DNA of 64,000 bases from contig CP053915.1 of NCBI GenBank assembly GCA_021496925.1, forward strand, positions 2,941,501 through 3,005,500, in the 5' to 3' direction. The DNA is from Acidovorax sp. YS12 (GTDB taxonomy: Bacteria > Pseudomonadota > Gammaproteobacteria > Burkholderiales > Burkholderiaceae_C). Each line of letters opens with the position of its first letter. Position 1 is the stretch's first letter. The translations under genes were made by a program, and so were the position numbers. Under the pieces are notes generated by a model. It was not told where the DNA came from, did not search any database, and saw only the letters and a list, made by a program, of their open reading frames with translations. This document shows positions 20,316 through 28,674 of this stretch, piece after piece.

Positions 20316-21077
20316 TCAATCCTTCACCAGGCCGCCGTCCACGACCAGGTTCTGCCCGGTCACGGCGCGCGCCCAGGGCGAGAGAAAAAACAGCACCGCG
20401 CCGGCGAACTCGGCCGGCGTGGTTACGCGGCGCAGCGGGGTCAGGCTGGCGATGAGGTCGAACACCGCCTCGGGCGTGGCGCGGCTCGCGTCGGTGGTGC
20501 GCAGCAGCCCGCCCGAGACCATGTTCACCGTGATGCCGTCCGGCCCCAGGTCGTTCGCCGCCGTGCGCGTGAGCGACAGCAGCGCCGCCTTGGCCGCCGT
20601 GTAGTCGTGGTAGGGCACCACGGGGTTCTGGAACAGGTTGGTGCCCACGTTCACGATGCGCCCGAAGCCCTGGGCGCGCATGCCGGGCAGCGCGGCCTGC
20701 ATGGTGTTGAGCGCGCCCTTTACGGCGCCCTCGATCTGCTGGCTGAAGCGCTCCCAGGCGATGTCGCCCAGCTTGGGGCGCGCGTCGCCGTCAAAGCTGA
20801 ACTGCGCCAGCGCGTTGTTCACCACGGCGCTGATGCTGGCGCCCGTGCGCTCCTGCGCTGCGGCAAAGAGGCGCTGCACGGCGGCGGCATCGGTCACGTC
20901 GGCCTGCAGCGCGATGGCGCGCGGGCCCAGTTCCTCGGCCAGCGCCTGCGCGGCCGCCGCGCTGCGGTGGTAGTTGATCACGACCCCGGCGCCCTCGCGC
21001 GCCAGCGCGCGCGTGATGGCCTGGCCCAGGCCCCGGGCGCCGCCCGTGACCAGCACCCATTGTTCGGACAATTGCAT
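20316..21077 (-). CDS. Short-chain dehydrogenase/reductase, FabG-like
   Basis: A 253-residue NAD(P)-dependent oxidoreductase of the classical SDR family. It shows the cofactor motif TGGARGLG, an NNA in place of the usual NNAG, and the catalytic Tyr-Lys pair in YHDYTAAKAALLSLTR. The C-terminus is GAVLFFLSPWARAVTGQNLVVDGG. The usual catalytic Ser region reads RIVNVGTNLFQ, so the Ser position looks replaced by Thr or Asn. The substrate is not evident. Confidence 0.9.
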   Translation of the reverse strand: MQLSEQWVLVTGGARGLGQAITRALAREGAGVVINYHRSAAAAQALAEELGPRAIALQADVTDAAAVQRLFAAAQERTGASISAVVNNALAQFSFDGDARPKLGDIAWERFSQQIEGAVKGALNTMQAALPGMRAQGFGRIVNVGTNLFQNPVVPYHDYTAAKAALLSLTRTAANDLGPDGITVNMVSGGLLRTTDASRATPEAVFDLIASLTPLRRVTTPAEFAGAVLFFLSPWARAVTGQNLVVDGGLVKD

Positions 21078-21128
21078 GTGTGAATCTTCCTCTCGTCAGT
21101 GATCCATGGCCCATGAAACCAGCGCCCC

Positions 21129-21247
21129 CCTATGCCAGGGCAGCCGCGCAAGGGCCGCCCCGCCGCGCCGGCTGCGTCCCCCCTCCCGAAGCGCGCAGCG
21201 CGTAGAGAGAGGGGGGAAGACGCGAAGCGTCTCAGGGGGGTGTTCCT
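21129..21247 (-). repeat. Dispersed structured repeat, family B, copy 2
   Basis: It abuts the stop codon of the VOC gene and has the same relative orientation as copy 1. The central hairpin is CCCCCCTC-CCGAA-GCGC-GCA-GCGC-GTAGA-GAGAGGGGGG. Compared with copy 1 both arms of the inner stem have changed together (ACGC/GCGT versus GCGC/GCGC), which supports a conserved RNA fold. Confidence 0.85.
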
Positions 21248-21631
21248 TCACTTCGGCGGGCGGTGCAGCAGGCACAGCTTGTTGCCGTCGGGGTCGCGCA
21301 GGTAGGCCAGGTACAGGCGCATGCCCGCGGCCTCGCGCCAGCCCGGCGGGTCTTCGCACGTCACGCCGCCCGCGGCCACGCCGGCGGCATGGGCCGCATC
21401 GGCCTGCTCGGGCGACTCGACTGCGAAGCCGAAGGTGCTGCCGTTGCCGTGGCACGCGGGTTCGCCGTTGATGGGCGCGGTGATGGCGAAGGTGTTGCCC
21501 GCGTGGCGCCAGAAGGTGCGGTTCTTCGGGTCGGTGAAGCCGGGCTTGCAGCCTATGGCGCCGAGAAGGGCGTCGTAGAAGCGTTTGGATTTGTCAAGGT
21601 CGCTGGCTCCCAGCATGACGTGGCTGAACAT
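21248..21631 (-). CDS. VOC-family (glyoxalase-like) protein
   Basis: A 127-residue protein of the vicinal-oxygen-chelate fold. It opens MFSHVMLGASDLDKSKRFYD and ends LAYLRDPDGNKLCLLHRPP, both classic for this family. CAGGAGACCG precedes ATG 21631, which decides the start against an in-frame upstream codon. Related small VOC proteins are often called lactoylglutathione-lyase-like, but no specific reaction can be assigned. Confidence 0.9.
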   Translation of the reverse strand: MFSHVMLGASDLDKSKRFYDALLGAIGCKPGFTDPKNRTFWRHAGNTFAITAPINGEPACHGNGSTFGFAVESPEQADAAHAAGVAAGGVTCEDPPGWREAAGMRLYLAYLRDPDGNKLCLLHRPPK

Positions 21632-21751
21632 GGTCTGTCGGTCTCCTGTAGGGGTTGCTGCCGCCATCCGCGTGGCGCGGCGCACGTATCGTAGCGGCCC
21701 ATGCCGATGGCCGCAGATCGCCGGGCAGACACCCCGCGCGCGCCCATCCCT

Positions 21752-23470
21752 CTATGGCGCGCTGGCCGCGCGCCGGCGCGCCGCCTCCTGCGCCGGCAGC
21801 GCCGGCGCGAACAGCCAGCCCTGGCAGTGCGGCACCCCGAGCTGCTGCAGCAGGCCGCGCTGCGCCTCGGTCTCCACGCCCTCGGCCACCACGGTCAGCC
21901 CGAGCGCGCACGCCAGCGCGGCCATGTAGGACACCATGGCCGCCAGCACCTGGTCGTGCGGCAGGTCGGCGATGAATTCGCGGCTGACCTTGAGCCGGTG
22001 CACCGGCAACTGCCGCAGGTGGGCCAGCGAGGCGTGGCCGGTGCCAAAATCGTCGAGCGAGAGCGACACGCCCAGGGCCGCCAGCCGCACGAGCTGGCGC
22101 CGCACATGGGCCGGGTCGGCCATGACCTGCGATTCGGTGATCTCCAGGCCCAGCAGGCGCGCGGGCACGCCGTGGCGCTGCAGCGCCTGGTCCACCTGCT
22201 CCGGGAAGTCCGCGCTGTGCAACTGCTGCATCGCCACGTTGATCGCCACCGGCAGCGCGATGCCCGCGTCGAGCCACGCGCGCAGTTGGCAGCAGGCCTG
22301 TTCGAGCACCCACTGGCCCAGCGGGAGGATCAGTCCCGTCATCTCCGCCACCTGCACCAGCTCGGCCGGCGGCAGGTCGCCATGCTCCGGGTCACGCCAG
22401 CGCAGCAGCGCCTCGTAGCCGGTCCAGCGGCCGCTGGCCGTATCGACGATGGGCTGGAAATGCAGCCGTGGGCCGATGGCGTCCTCCACCGGCGCCTCTG
22501 CGGCGCCCGCGAGCGCGTGGCGCAGGCGCGCGTGCAGCCGCAGGCGGCTTTCCAGCGCGGGGACGGCCGCCACGTCGTAGAGCATGGCCAGCCCCCGGCC
22601 CGCCGCCTTGGCCTGGCACAGCGCCATGCCGGCGAAGCGCAGCAGTTGTTCGGCATTGGCCGCCTGCGCGGGAAACAGCGCGATGCCTGCGCTGCCGCCC
22701 AGGAAAACCTCCTGCCCGCCCTCCAGCCGCAGGCCCGGGCGCAGCACGGCGAGCAGGCGCGCGGCCTCCCGCACGGCCTCTTCCGGCTCGCCCAGGTCGG
22801 CCAGCAGCAGGCCGAATTCGTCGCCGCCCAGGCGCGCGACCGTGTCGCCGGGGCGCAGCGCGGCCTGCAGCCGGTGCGCCACCTCCCGCAGGACCGCGTC
22901 GCCCTGGGTGTGGCCGAAGCTGTCGTTGACCAGCTTGAAGCCATCGAGCCCCAGCACCGCCAGCGCCGCCAGGCCCGGGGCCTGGCCGGCGGGCAGATGG
23001 CAAGCGCGCTCCAGCTGCGCGGTGAAACTGCGCCGGTTGGCCAGGCCGGTAAGACCGTCGTGCCGGGCCTCGAACTCCAGTTCCTGCCGCAGGCGCTGCT
23101 GCTCGCTGCTGTCGCTGATCACCGCGACCGCACAGCGCTGGCCGTGAACCTGCACATGGCCCAGGCCGACATCCACCGGCACGGCCGTGCCATCGCGCCG
23201 CTCCAGCCAGAGCAGGCGCCCGCGCCCCATGGAAGCCAGCCGTACCGGCCCGTCGAAGAACGCCTGTACGCGCGCCTCATGGCACGCGCGCAGCCGGGGC
23301 GGCAGCAGCACGCTCATCTGCCGCCCCACCAGCCACGCGGGCGGGTGGCCGGAGATTTCCTCCATCGCCGCGTTGGCGTGCAGGATGACGCCATCGCGGC
23401 CCACCAGCACGATGCCGGCGGGGGACGCGTCGATCATGGCCTGTGCCAGGGCGTCCATTGCGGCGGGCAT
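21752..23470 (-). CDS. PAS-GGDEF-EAL protein (cyclic-di-GMP synthesis and breakdown)
   Basis: A 572-residue signalling enzyme. Order: PAS sensor (about residues 8-125, DASPAGIVLVGRDGVILHAN), GGDEF domain with intact RLGGDEFG (about 215), EAL domain with intact YEALLRW (about 353), DDFGTG and EGVET. Both active sites look complete, so it could make or degrade c-di-GMP, or be regulated between the two. No membrane segment is seen, so it is probably cytosolic. It starts 24 bp after the stop of the chemoreceptor gene on the same strand, which suggests joint input to motility and c-di-GMP levels. Confidence 0.95.
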   Translation of the reverse strand: MPAAMDALAQAMIDASPAGIVLVGRDGVILHANAAMEEISGHPPAWLVGRQMSVLLPPRLRACHEARVQAFFDGPVRLASMGRGRLLWLERRDGTAVPVDVGLGHVQVHGQRCAVAVISDSSEQQRLRQELEFEARHDGLTGLANRRSFTAQLERACHLPAGQAPGLAALAVLGLDGFKLVNDSFGHTQGDAVLREVAHRLQAALRPGDTVARLGGDEFGLLLADLGEPEEAVREAARLLAVLRPGLRLEGGQEVFLGGSAGIALFPAQAANAEQLLRFAGMALCQAKAAGRGLAMLYDVAAVPALESRLRLHARLRHALAGAAEAPVEDAIGPRLHFQPIVDTASGRWTGYEALLRWRDPEHGDLPPAELVQVAEMTGLILPLGQWVLEQACCQLRAWLDAGIALPVAINVAMQQLHSADFPEQVDQALQRHGVPARLLGLEITESQVMADPAHVRRQLVRLAALGVSLSLDDFGTGHASLAHLRQLPVHRLKVSREFIADLPHDQVLAAMVSYMAALACALGLTVVAEGVETEAQRGLLQQLGVPHCQGWLFAPALPAQEAARRRAASAP

Positions 23471-23494
23471 GGCGGGGTGCGGTGGGCCCGGGCG

Positions 23495-25087
23495 TCACGC
23501 GGAGGGCAGGGCCAGCGCAGCGCCCCGCCGCGCCGGCAGCGCGGTGGCGCCGGCCAGCCGGAACACGGACACCGCCGCCGCCAGTTGCCCGGCCTGCGCC
23601 TTGAGCGCGCCCGTGGCCGCGGCGGATTCTTCTACCAGCGCGGCGTTCTGCTGCGTCACCTGGTCCATCTGGCCGATGGCCTGGTTCACCTGCTCGATGC
23701 CCTGGCTCTGCTCGGCGCTGGCGGCGCTGATCTCGCCCAGGATGTCGGCCACGCGCTGGCTGCTCTGCGCGATGGCTTCCACCTGGCGCCCGGCCTCGGC
23801 AACCTGCGCGCTGCCCTGCTCGACCTTGGCGACCGAGTCCTCGATCAGCGCCTTGATGTCCTTGGCCGCCGCCGCGCTGCGCCCGGCCAGGGCACGCACC
23901 TCGGAGGCGACCACGGCGAAGCCGCGCCCCTGCTCGCCCGCGCGCGCCGCCTCCACGGCCGCGTTCAGCGCCAGGATGTTGGTCTGGAACGCGATCGCGT
24001 CGATCACGCCGATGATGTCGGCGATCTTGTGCGACGCCGCGTCGATCTCGCCCATCGTGCGGATCACCCCCTCGCCCGCGCGGCTGCCCTCGGCGGCGGC
24101 CTGGGCCGCGCGCACGGCGAGCTGGTTGGCGGTGCGCGCGTTGTCGGCGTTGTGGCGCACAGCGCTGGCCAGTTCCTCGATGGAGGCGGCGGTCTGCTGC
24201 AGCGCGCTGGCCTGCTCTTCGGTGCGGCTCGACAGGTCCTGGTTGCCGGCGTCGATCTGGCCGGACGCCGTGGCGATGCCCTCGGCGCCGCCGCGCACCT
24301 GGCCCACGACCTGGGCGAGGCTGTCGTTCATGCGCCGCAGCGCGGCGAGCAGTTGGCCCGTTTCGTCGCGCGCATCGGCGGTGATGGTGCTCGTGAGGTC
24401 GTTGCCGGCGACGGTGTTCGCCACCTGCACCGCGTGCTCCAGCGGGCGCACGATGCCGCGCGTGAGCCGCCATGCGATCAACGCGCCCAGCGCCACCGCG
24501 AGCGCGCCCGTGGCGATGGTCGAGAAGCGGGCGCTCTCGGACTCCTCGTGGGCGCTGCGGGCGTCGGCGTCGATGGCGGCGCGCTCCAGGTCGAGCAGCG
24601 CCTGCACCACCGCCGTCATGCGCCGGGCGGCAGGCTCGTAGCTCTGGGCGAGCAGGCGCTCGGCCTCCTCGGCGCGGCCCTCGATCCGGGCCGCCACCGC
24701 CGCATCGCGCGCGACGATGAAGGCGTCAATGGCGGCCTGGTACTGGTTCCAGATGTCCTTTTCTTCCGCGCTCTCCAGCAGCGCCGTGATGCGCTCGGCC
24801 AGTTCCCGGGCCTCGCCCGTGGTGGCCTTGGTGTCTTCGGCGAAGTAGGTGCCGAGCGAGGGGTCGCTGCTCTTGACGATGGCCGTGGTGCGCCGCACGG
24901 ACACGTTCACGAGCCGGTTGATGTCGCTGGCGGCGCGCTCCTTGGCCAGCGCGCGCTGGGTGATGCGCTGGGTGGCGGCATCCTGCGCGGCCAGGCCCTG
25001 CACGTTCCGCCAGGCGATGAGCACCAGCAGTGCCAGCACAAGCGCAAAACCCACGGCGAGCCGGGTGCCGATCTTCCAGTTTTTCAT
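23495..25087 (-). CDS. Methyl-accepting chemotaxis protein
   Basis: A second chemoreceptor (530 residues): TM1 at about 10-30 (LAVGFALVLALLVLIAW), a four-helix-bundle sensor, TM2 near 190-210, and a HAMP segment (GIVRPLEHAVQVANTVAGND). The conserved hairpin tip EAARAGEQGRGFAVVASEVR is intact. AAGGAAG precedes ATG 25087. Its C-terminus ALALPSA resembles the ALPS end of the other receptor at 17239, and neither has a docking pentapeptide. It is co-directional with the downstream GGDEF-EAL gene. Confidence 0.95.
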   Translation of the reverse strand: MKNWKIGTRLAVGFALVLALLVLIAWRNVQGLAAQDAATQRITQRALAKERAASDINRLVNVSVRRTTAIVKSSDPSLGTYFAEDTKATTGEARELAERITALLESAEEKDIWNQYQAAIDAFIVARDAAVAARIEGRAEEAERLLAQSYEPAARRMTAVVQALLDLERAAIDADARSAHEESESARFSTIATGALAVALGALIAWRLTRGIVRPLEHAVQVANTVAGNDLTSTITADARDETGQLLAALRRMNDSLAQVVGQVRGGAEGIATASGQIDAGNQDLSSRTEEQASALQQTAASIEELASAVRHNADNARTANQLAVRAAQAAAEGSRAGEGVIRTMGEIDAASHKIADIIGVIDAIAFQTNILALNAAVEAARAGEQGRGFAVVASEVRALAGRSAAAAKDIKALIEDSVAKVEQGSAQVAEAGRQVEAIAQSSQRVADILGEISAASAEQSQGIEQVNQAIGQMDQVTQQNAALVEESAAATGALKAQAGQLAAAVSVFRLAGATALPARRGAALALPSA

Positions 25088-25166
25088 GCTTCTTCCTTTG
25101 GCGCTGCCGCCAGCCTCCCGAAGACAAACCGGGCCCATGGCTCTGGAAAACCCGTATTCATACCGA

Positions 25167-25195
25167 GGTATAGCGTATTAGTTTACCAAAGTAAA
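25167..25195 (-). promoter_or_regulatory. Possible promoter for the chemoreceptor/GGDEF-EAL unit
   Basis: On the minus strand TTTACT (25190-25195) and TATACC (25167-25172) are spaced by 17 bases, fitting a sigma-70-type promoter with 4 of 6 matches in each hexamer. It lies in a locally AT-rich divergent intergenic region. Confidence 0.4.
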
Positions 25196-25217
25196 AATAT
25201 TGACATACCGCAGTTAC

Positions 25218-25250
25218 ATCACGCTTTTACTGGCGGTGATAGTTTTCACC
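25218..25250 (+). promoter_or_regulatory. Possible operator cluster in front of the HTH regulator gene
   Basis: Three GTGA/TCAC half-sites occur within 33 bp: ATCAC (25218-25222), GGTGAT (25235-25240) and TCACC (25246-25250). GGTGA and TCACC form a spaced inverted repeat directly before ATG 25253. A TTGACA hexamer lies at 25200-25205. The segment CTGGCGGTGATA equals part of the lambda operator consensus. Autoregulation by the neighbouring regulator is inferred. Confidence 0.35.
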
Positions 25251-25252
25251 CT

Positions 25253-25699
25253 ATGACCCCCACGCAAGAGCCCGACGGAGCAAGTGGTTTCGCGCAGCGC
25301 CTGCACCAGGCGCTGCAGAGCCAAGGCAAGCGCGCGAGTCCCGCCGCACTGGAACGGGAGTTCAACCTGCGCTACCTTGGAAAACCCGTGACCAGCCATG
25401 CCGTGCGCAAATGGCTGCTGGGCCAGTCGCTGCCCACCCAGGACAAGTTGCAGGTGCTGGCGCGCTGGCTGGACGTGGATGAAAGCTGGCTGCGCTGGGG
25501 CTACGGCACCAACGGGGCGTACGCGGCGCACCAGGCGCCGGGCAGCGCCCGCCCGTCCTTTCGCAACGCCCCGGCGCTGACGCTGGAAGACGCCTCGCTG
25601 CTGCAGGACTGGAGCCTGCTGGAGCCGCCCCACCGCCGGGTGGTCCGCGCCGTGATCGAAACCCTGCTGGTGCACCAGCGCGATTCGGCCGCGGGCTGA
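25253..25699 (+). CDS. Lambda-repressor-like helix-turn-helix regulator
   Basis: A 148-residue DNA-binding protein with no enzymatic domain. The N-terminal half resembles phage-type HTH domains: GFAQRLHQALQSQGKRAS, then TSHAVRKWLLGQSLPTQDKL and VLARWLDVDESWLRWG. The C-terminal helix (LEPPHRRVVRAVIETLLVHQ) could dimerise it. No peptidase tail (LexA-type) is visible. It is divergent from the chemoreceptor gene, whose promoter region it shares, so it may control that unit as well as itself. Confidence 0.75.
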   Translation: MTPTQEPDGASGFAQRLHQALQSQGKRASPAALEREFNLRYLGKPVTSHAVRKWLLGQSLPTQDKLQVLARWLDVDESWLRWGYGTNGAYAAHQAPGSARPSFRNAPALTLEDASLLQDWSLLEPPHRRVVRAVIETLLVHQRDSAAG

Positions 25700-25719
25700 C
25701 GGGTACCGGGTTTTGAATG

Positions 25720-25773
25720 AAAAACGGCCCTGGCGCTTGCCAGGCAAGCGCCAGCAGCTATCAAAACAGGAGT
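25720..25773 (+). repeat. Dispersed palindromic repeat, family A, forward copy 7
   Basis: The cleanest copy: GCGCTTGCC-A-GGCAAGCGC is a perfect inverted repeat followed by CAGCAGCTATCAAAACAGGAG. It lies between two convergent genes (HTH regulator and phosphatase) and may serve as a bidirectional 3' structure. Confidence 0.93.
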
Positions 25774-25774
25774 T

Positions 25775-26563
25775 TCAGGGCTGGAGGTAGCGCGCCGCCA
25801 GCTCGCGCTGGGCAGCGGCGTCCACGCCCAGCACGTCGGCCAGGTAGGTGTCCATGCCGCCGTACTCGCCGTCCACCAGGTGCAGGGCGGCTTCGAGGAA
25901 GTCCTCCTGCACGCGCCAGAGCACGGCCAGCACTTCGTCGGGGGCGTGGCCGCCCAAGCCCGCGGGGCGGCGGTACAGCGTGTTGGTGAGCAGGTAGTCG
26001 TGCATCACCACCGCGCGCGGCACGCCCAGCGCCTGCAGGATCAGCGCCGCCGCGAAGCCGGTGCGGTCCTTGCCGGCCGTGCAGTGGAAGACCAGGGGCG
26101 CGTCCTGCCCGTCCAGCAGCAGGCGGAACAGCTCGGCGAAGCGCGGCGCGCTCTCGCGCACGAAGCCCCGGTAGGTGTCCTGCATCAGCGCCACGGCGTC
26201 CTGCGCCGTCAGGTGCTGGCCGGTGCGCTGCAGCTCCAGCGCGCGCTGGATCACCGTGGGCTCGATGACGAGGTGGCGGTAATCCACCCCGGGCAGCCGG
26301 TAGGCATGGGCCGCGCTCTCGGCCTGCCCGCGAAAGTCGATGCTGCGCGCCACGCCCAGGCGGGCCAGCAGGTCCTGGTCCTGCGGCGTGAGCGCCGCCA
26401 GGTGGTCGGAACGGAACAGGCGCCGCCACTTCACCGTGCGCCCATCCCGGCCCAGATACCCCCCGAGATCGCGGAAATTGCTGGCCCCGGCCAACGGCAC
26501 GGAGCGGGCAGGCGCGGCGGAGTCGGCAAGGTCTGCAAGCGGGGTCAACGGGGTGTGGGGCAT
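25775..26563 (-). CDS. Tyrosine/serine protein phosphatase (PTP-like)
   Basis: A 262-residue phosphatase of the bacterial Tyr/Ser phosphatase family. The P-loop HCTAGKDRTG (the C-x5-R motif) is intact near residue 163. The N-terminal NFRDLGGY and RSDHLAALTPQD are characteristic of this family. Substrates may be phosphoproteins or phosphoinositide-like lipids; neither can be chosen from sequence alone. No signal peptide is seen. It is monocistronic as far as context shows. Confidence 0.9.
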   Translation of the reverse strand: MPHTPLTPLADLADSAAPARSVPLAGASNFRDLGGYLGRDGRTVKWRRLFRSDHLAALTPQDQDLLARLGVARSIDFRGQAESAAHAYRLPGVDYRHLVIEPTVIQRALELQRTGQHLTAQDAVALMQDTYRGFVRESAPRFAELFRLLLDGQDAPLVFHCTAGKDRTGFAAALILQALGVPRAVVMHDYLLTNTLYRRPAGLGGHAPDEVLAVLWRVQEDFLEAALHLVDGEYGGMDTYLADVLGVDAAAQRELAARYLQP

Positions 26564-26685
26564 GGGCGGGGCGGTGGCAGTGGAAGGAACGGCCGAGCTT
26601 AGTCGAAGCGCGTGACGCCCGGTGTCACGGGGTTACCGGGGCCCGCACGGAACGGCGGCCTGCCGGACACACCAGCGAAGGCATG

Positions 26686-26740
26686 CAAAAAGGCCTCCAG
26701 CGCTTTCCAGGCAAGCGCCACCAGCTATCAATCGAATAGC
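26686..26740 (+). repeat. Dispersed palindromic repeat, family A, forward copy 8
   Basis: It contains GGCCTCCAGCGCTTTCC then AGGCAAGCGCCACCAGCTATC and the GAATAGC end. It lies just past the stop of the DUF4124-like gene. Confidence 0.9.
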
Positions 26741-26744
26741 GCAC

Positions 26745-27083
26745 TCACCGGGGCAGCACCGTGACTACCCCGTCCACGCCGTGCTCGCGCGTACCGCCAG
26801 GGCAGGGCTGGTCGGTGTAGGTCGTGCGGCCTTGCGCATCCACGCATTTGCGCGGCGGTGCCGGAGGCGGCGAGGCGGCCGTGCCCGCCGCGGGCGCGGC
26901 CTGGCCCGGGGCGCCCGCGGGCAAGGTGCCGGGACCGGGGCGGGTGAGGCGGCGCAGCGCCTGCTCCGCCCAGGGCTGGGCCTGGGGGAGCCATTGGTCG
27001 GCCGTCCACCACGCCAGGGCGGCAGCGGCCGCCGCCGCCAGGGCGAGGAAGAACCAGAGGGCTTTTTCTGTGCGGCTGCGCAT
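26745..27083 (-). CDS. DUF4124-like membrane-anchored protein
   Basis: A 112-residue protein with one N-terminal membrane anchor (ALWFFLALAAAAAAALAWW), a Pro/Ala-rich linker, and a C-terminal DUF4124-like motif CVDAQGRTTYTDQPCPGGT with its two Cys. The motif is common in small betaproteobacterial envelope proteins of unknown role. The C-terminal part probably faces the periplasm. It is 58 bp downstream of the PEBP gene. Confidence 0.75.
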   Translation of the reverse strand: MRSRTEKALWFFLALAAAAAAALAWWTADQWLPQAQPWAEQALRRLTRPGPGTLPAGAPGQAAPAAGTAASPPPAPPRKCVDAQGRTTYTDQPCPGGTREHGVDGVVTVLPR

Positions 27084-27141
27084 GGCGTGGGCGGGGTGAA
27101 CCGGGCGGATGGAGCGGCCCCGAGCTTACGCCATGGCCGCT

Positions 27142-27747
27142 TCAGCGGACTGGCGCGGCCGGGCGGCCGTAGCGCCCGGTCAGCGTGGCGCGGCCCAGGC
27201 TGTTGGCGTGGATCATGTAGCCCGCCAGGGCGGCGGTGGCATCGGCCGGCAGGTCGAGCCGGGGCACCTTGAGCGCATGCACCGTGAACACGTAGCGGTG
27301 CGGCGCATCCCCCGGCGGCGGGCACAGGCCGCCCCAGGCCGCCACGCCAAAATCGGTGCGCACGTGGCTGGCGCCCCCGGGCAGGCGCGCGCCCCCGGCC
27401 GCGCCGGCGTTGGCGGGCAGCGCCGTGACGCTGGCGGGGAGGTTCACCACCGTCCAGTGCCACCAGCCGGAGCCGGTGGGGGCGTCGGGGTCGTACATGG
27501 TGACGGCGTAGCTTTGCGTGCCTGCGGGGGCGCCGCTCCATTGCAGCGGGGGCGACTGGTTTTCGCCCGCGCAGCCGAAGCCGTCGAACTCCATGGGCTG
27601 GGGCAGCGTGCTGCCTTCGGCGAAGGCCGGGCTGGTGAGGGTGAACGGTGGCGCGGCATGCGCCGCCATGGCCGTGCCCGCCGCGAGCAGGCAGGCAAGC
27701 GCCCAGCGTGCGGGACGGCGGGCGGCGGTAGCGAGGGTGTGTGGCAC
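27142..27747 (-). CDS. Secreted PEBP/YbhB-family protein (Raf-kinase-inhibitor-like)
   Basis: A 201-residue protein of the phosphatidylethanolamine-binding fold. The signal peptide (WALACLLAAGTAMAAHA) is followed by FTLTSPAFAEGSTLP. The ligand-site motifs YAVTMYDPDAPTGSGWWHW and HRYVFTVHALKV, and the end GYMIHANSLGRATLTGRYGR, are present. The start is GTG 27747, chosen because AAGGAGT lies 6 bases upstream. Bacterial members have no settled function. It is exported, probably periplasmic. Confidence 0.88.
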   Translation of the reverse strand: MPHTLATAARRPARWALACLLAAGTAMAAHAAPPFTLTSPAFAEGSTLPQPMEFDGFGCAGENQSPPLQWSGAPAGTQSYAVTMYDPDAPTGSGWWHWTVVNLPASVTALPANAGAAGGARLPGGASHVRTDFGVAAWGGLCPPPGDAPHRYVFTVHALKVPRLDLPADATAALAGYMIHANSLGRATLTGRYGRPAAPVR

Positions 27748-27871
27748 GGAGGGACTCCTTGGCTTGGTGAAGAACAAGGCCCCATGGTGGCGCGCCCGCG
27801 CCCGGTACGCTGGCCCTGGCGCCGCAATGGCTGTGCGCAATGCGGCACGCGCCTGCGGGGCGGACGATGGT

Positions 27872-28651
27872 TCAGGGCCGCAACTGCGAGGGCGGGAAGC
27901 CGAAGCGCGCGCGGAATGCCGCGCTGAAGCGGCTGTGCGAGGCGTAGCCGCAGCGCGCAGCGATGTCCGACACCTGCAGCGTGGTGCTTTGCAGCAGCGC
28001 CAGCGCGGTCTCCAGGCGCACGTCGCGCAGGCACTGGCGCACGGTTTCGCCTTCGTCGGCCAGGCGGCGCTGCAGCGTGCTGGCGCTGGTGGCGAAGGCG
28101 GCGGCGATGCGCTCCACCGTCCAGTCCGCATGGGGCATGGGGCCGATGAGGCGGCGCACGCGCTCGGCCCAGCCGAGCTCGCCCGGTGCGGCGAAGACGA
28201 TGCCGGACTCGGCCAGCAGCAGGAGCACTTCGAGCGCGCGGTGGGCGCGCAGGGCGGGCGAGCTGGCGGCGTCCTCCAGCGCGGCCAGGGCGTGCATGTA
28301 GCTGGACTGGAAGGCGGCGTCGGCTGGCAGGCGCGCGCAGCCGCTCACGGGCGCCAGCCCCGCGAACTGGCCGAAGCGCTGGTGGAACTGGGCCACCAGC
28401 TCGGGCGCGAAGCACAGCAGGCGCGCCACATAGCGGCCGTGCGGCGCGGGGTCGTTCACCACCTCCCACTGCGCGCCGCGCGGCAGCACGAAGACCTGGC
28501 CGCTGGGGTAGCGGTGGGTGCCGCCCGAGGCCACAAGCTGCTTGGTGCCCGAGACGACCCAGCCCACGGCATCCATGCGCACCGTGACGGTGTGGATGCG
28601 GTGGTGCACCGCCGTGGCGATCTGCAGCGACAGGGCCGGGGGCTCAGCCAT
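27872..28651 (-). CDS. AraC-family transcriptional regulator
   Basis: A 259-residue regulator. The N-terminal cupin-like sensor half (HRYPSGQVFVLPRGAQWEVV) is followed by the AraC DNA-binding domain at about residues 165-255. There the second HTH reads VSDIAARCGYASHSRFSAAF and ends RARFGFPPSQLR. Its targets are unknown. The PEBP gene downstream on the same strand is a candidate partner. It begins 23 bp after the topoisomerase stop, so it may be transcribed from topB as well. Confidence 0.9.
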   Translation of the reverse strand: MAEPPALSLQIATAVHHRIHTVTVRMDAVGWVVSGTKQLVASGGTHRYPSGQVFVLPRGAQWEVVNDPAPHGRYVARLLCFAPELVAQFHQRFGQFAGLAPVSGCARLPADAAFQSSYMHALAALEDAASSPALRAHRALEVLLLLAESGIVFAAPGELGWAERVRRLIGPMPHADWTVERIAAAFATSASTLQRRLADEGETVRQCLRDVRLETALALLQSTTLQVSDIAARCGYASHSRFSAAFRARFGFPPSQLRP

Positions 28652-28674
28652 GGTGCCCCTCCAGGGCAGTCACC

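Noticed and set aside
21701..25252. A very long open frame on the plus strand opposite the GGDEF-EAL and chemoreceptor genes
   Set aside because: High GC leaves antisense frames open. The product is low-complexity (Arg/His/Gly/Ala rich) with no domain. Only its last 148 codons, from 25253, form a real gene.
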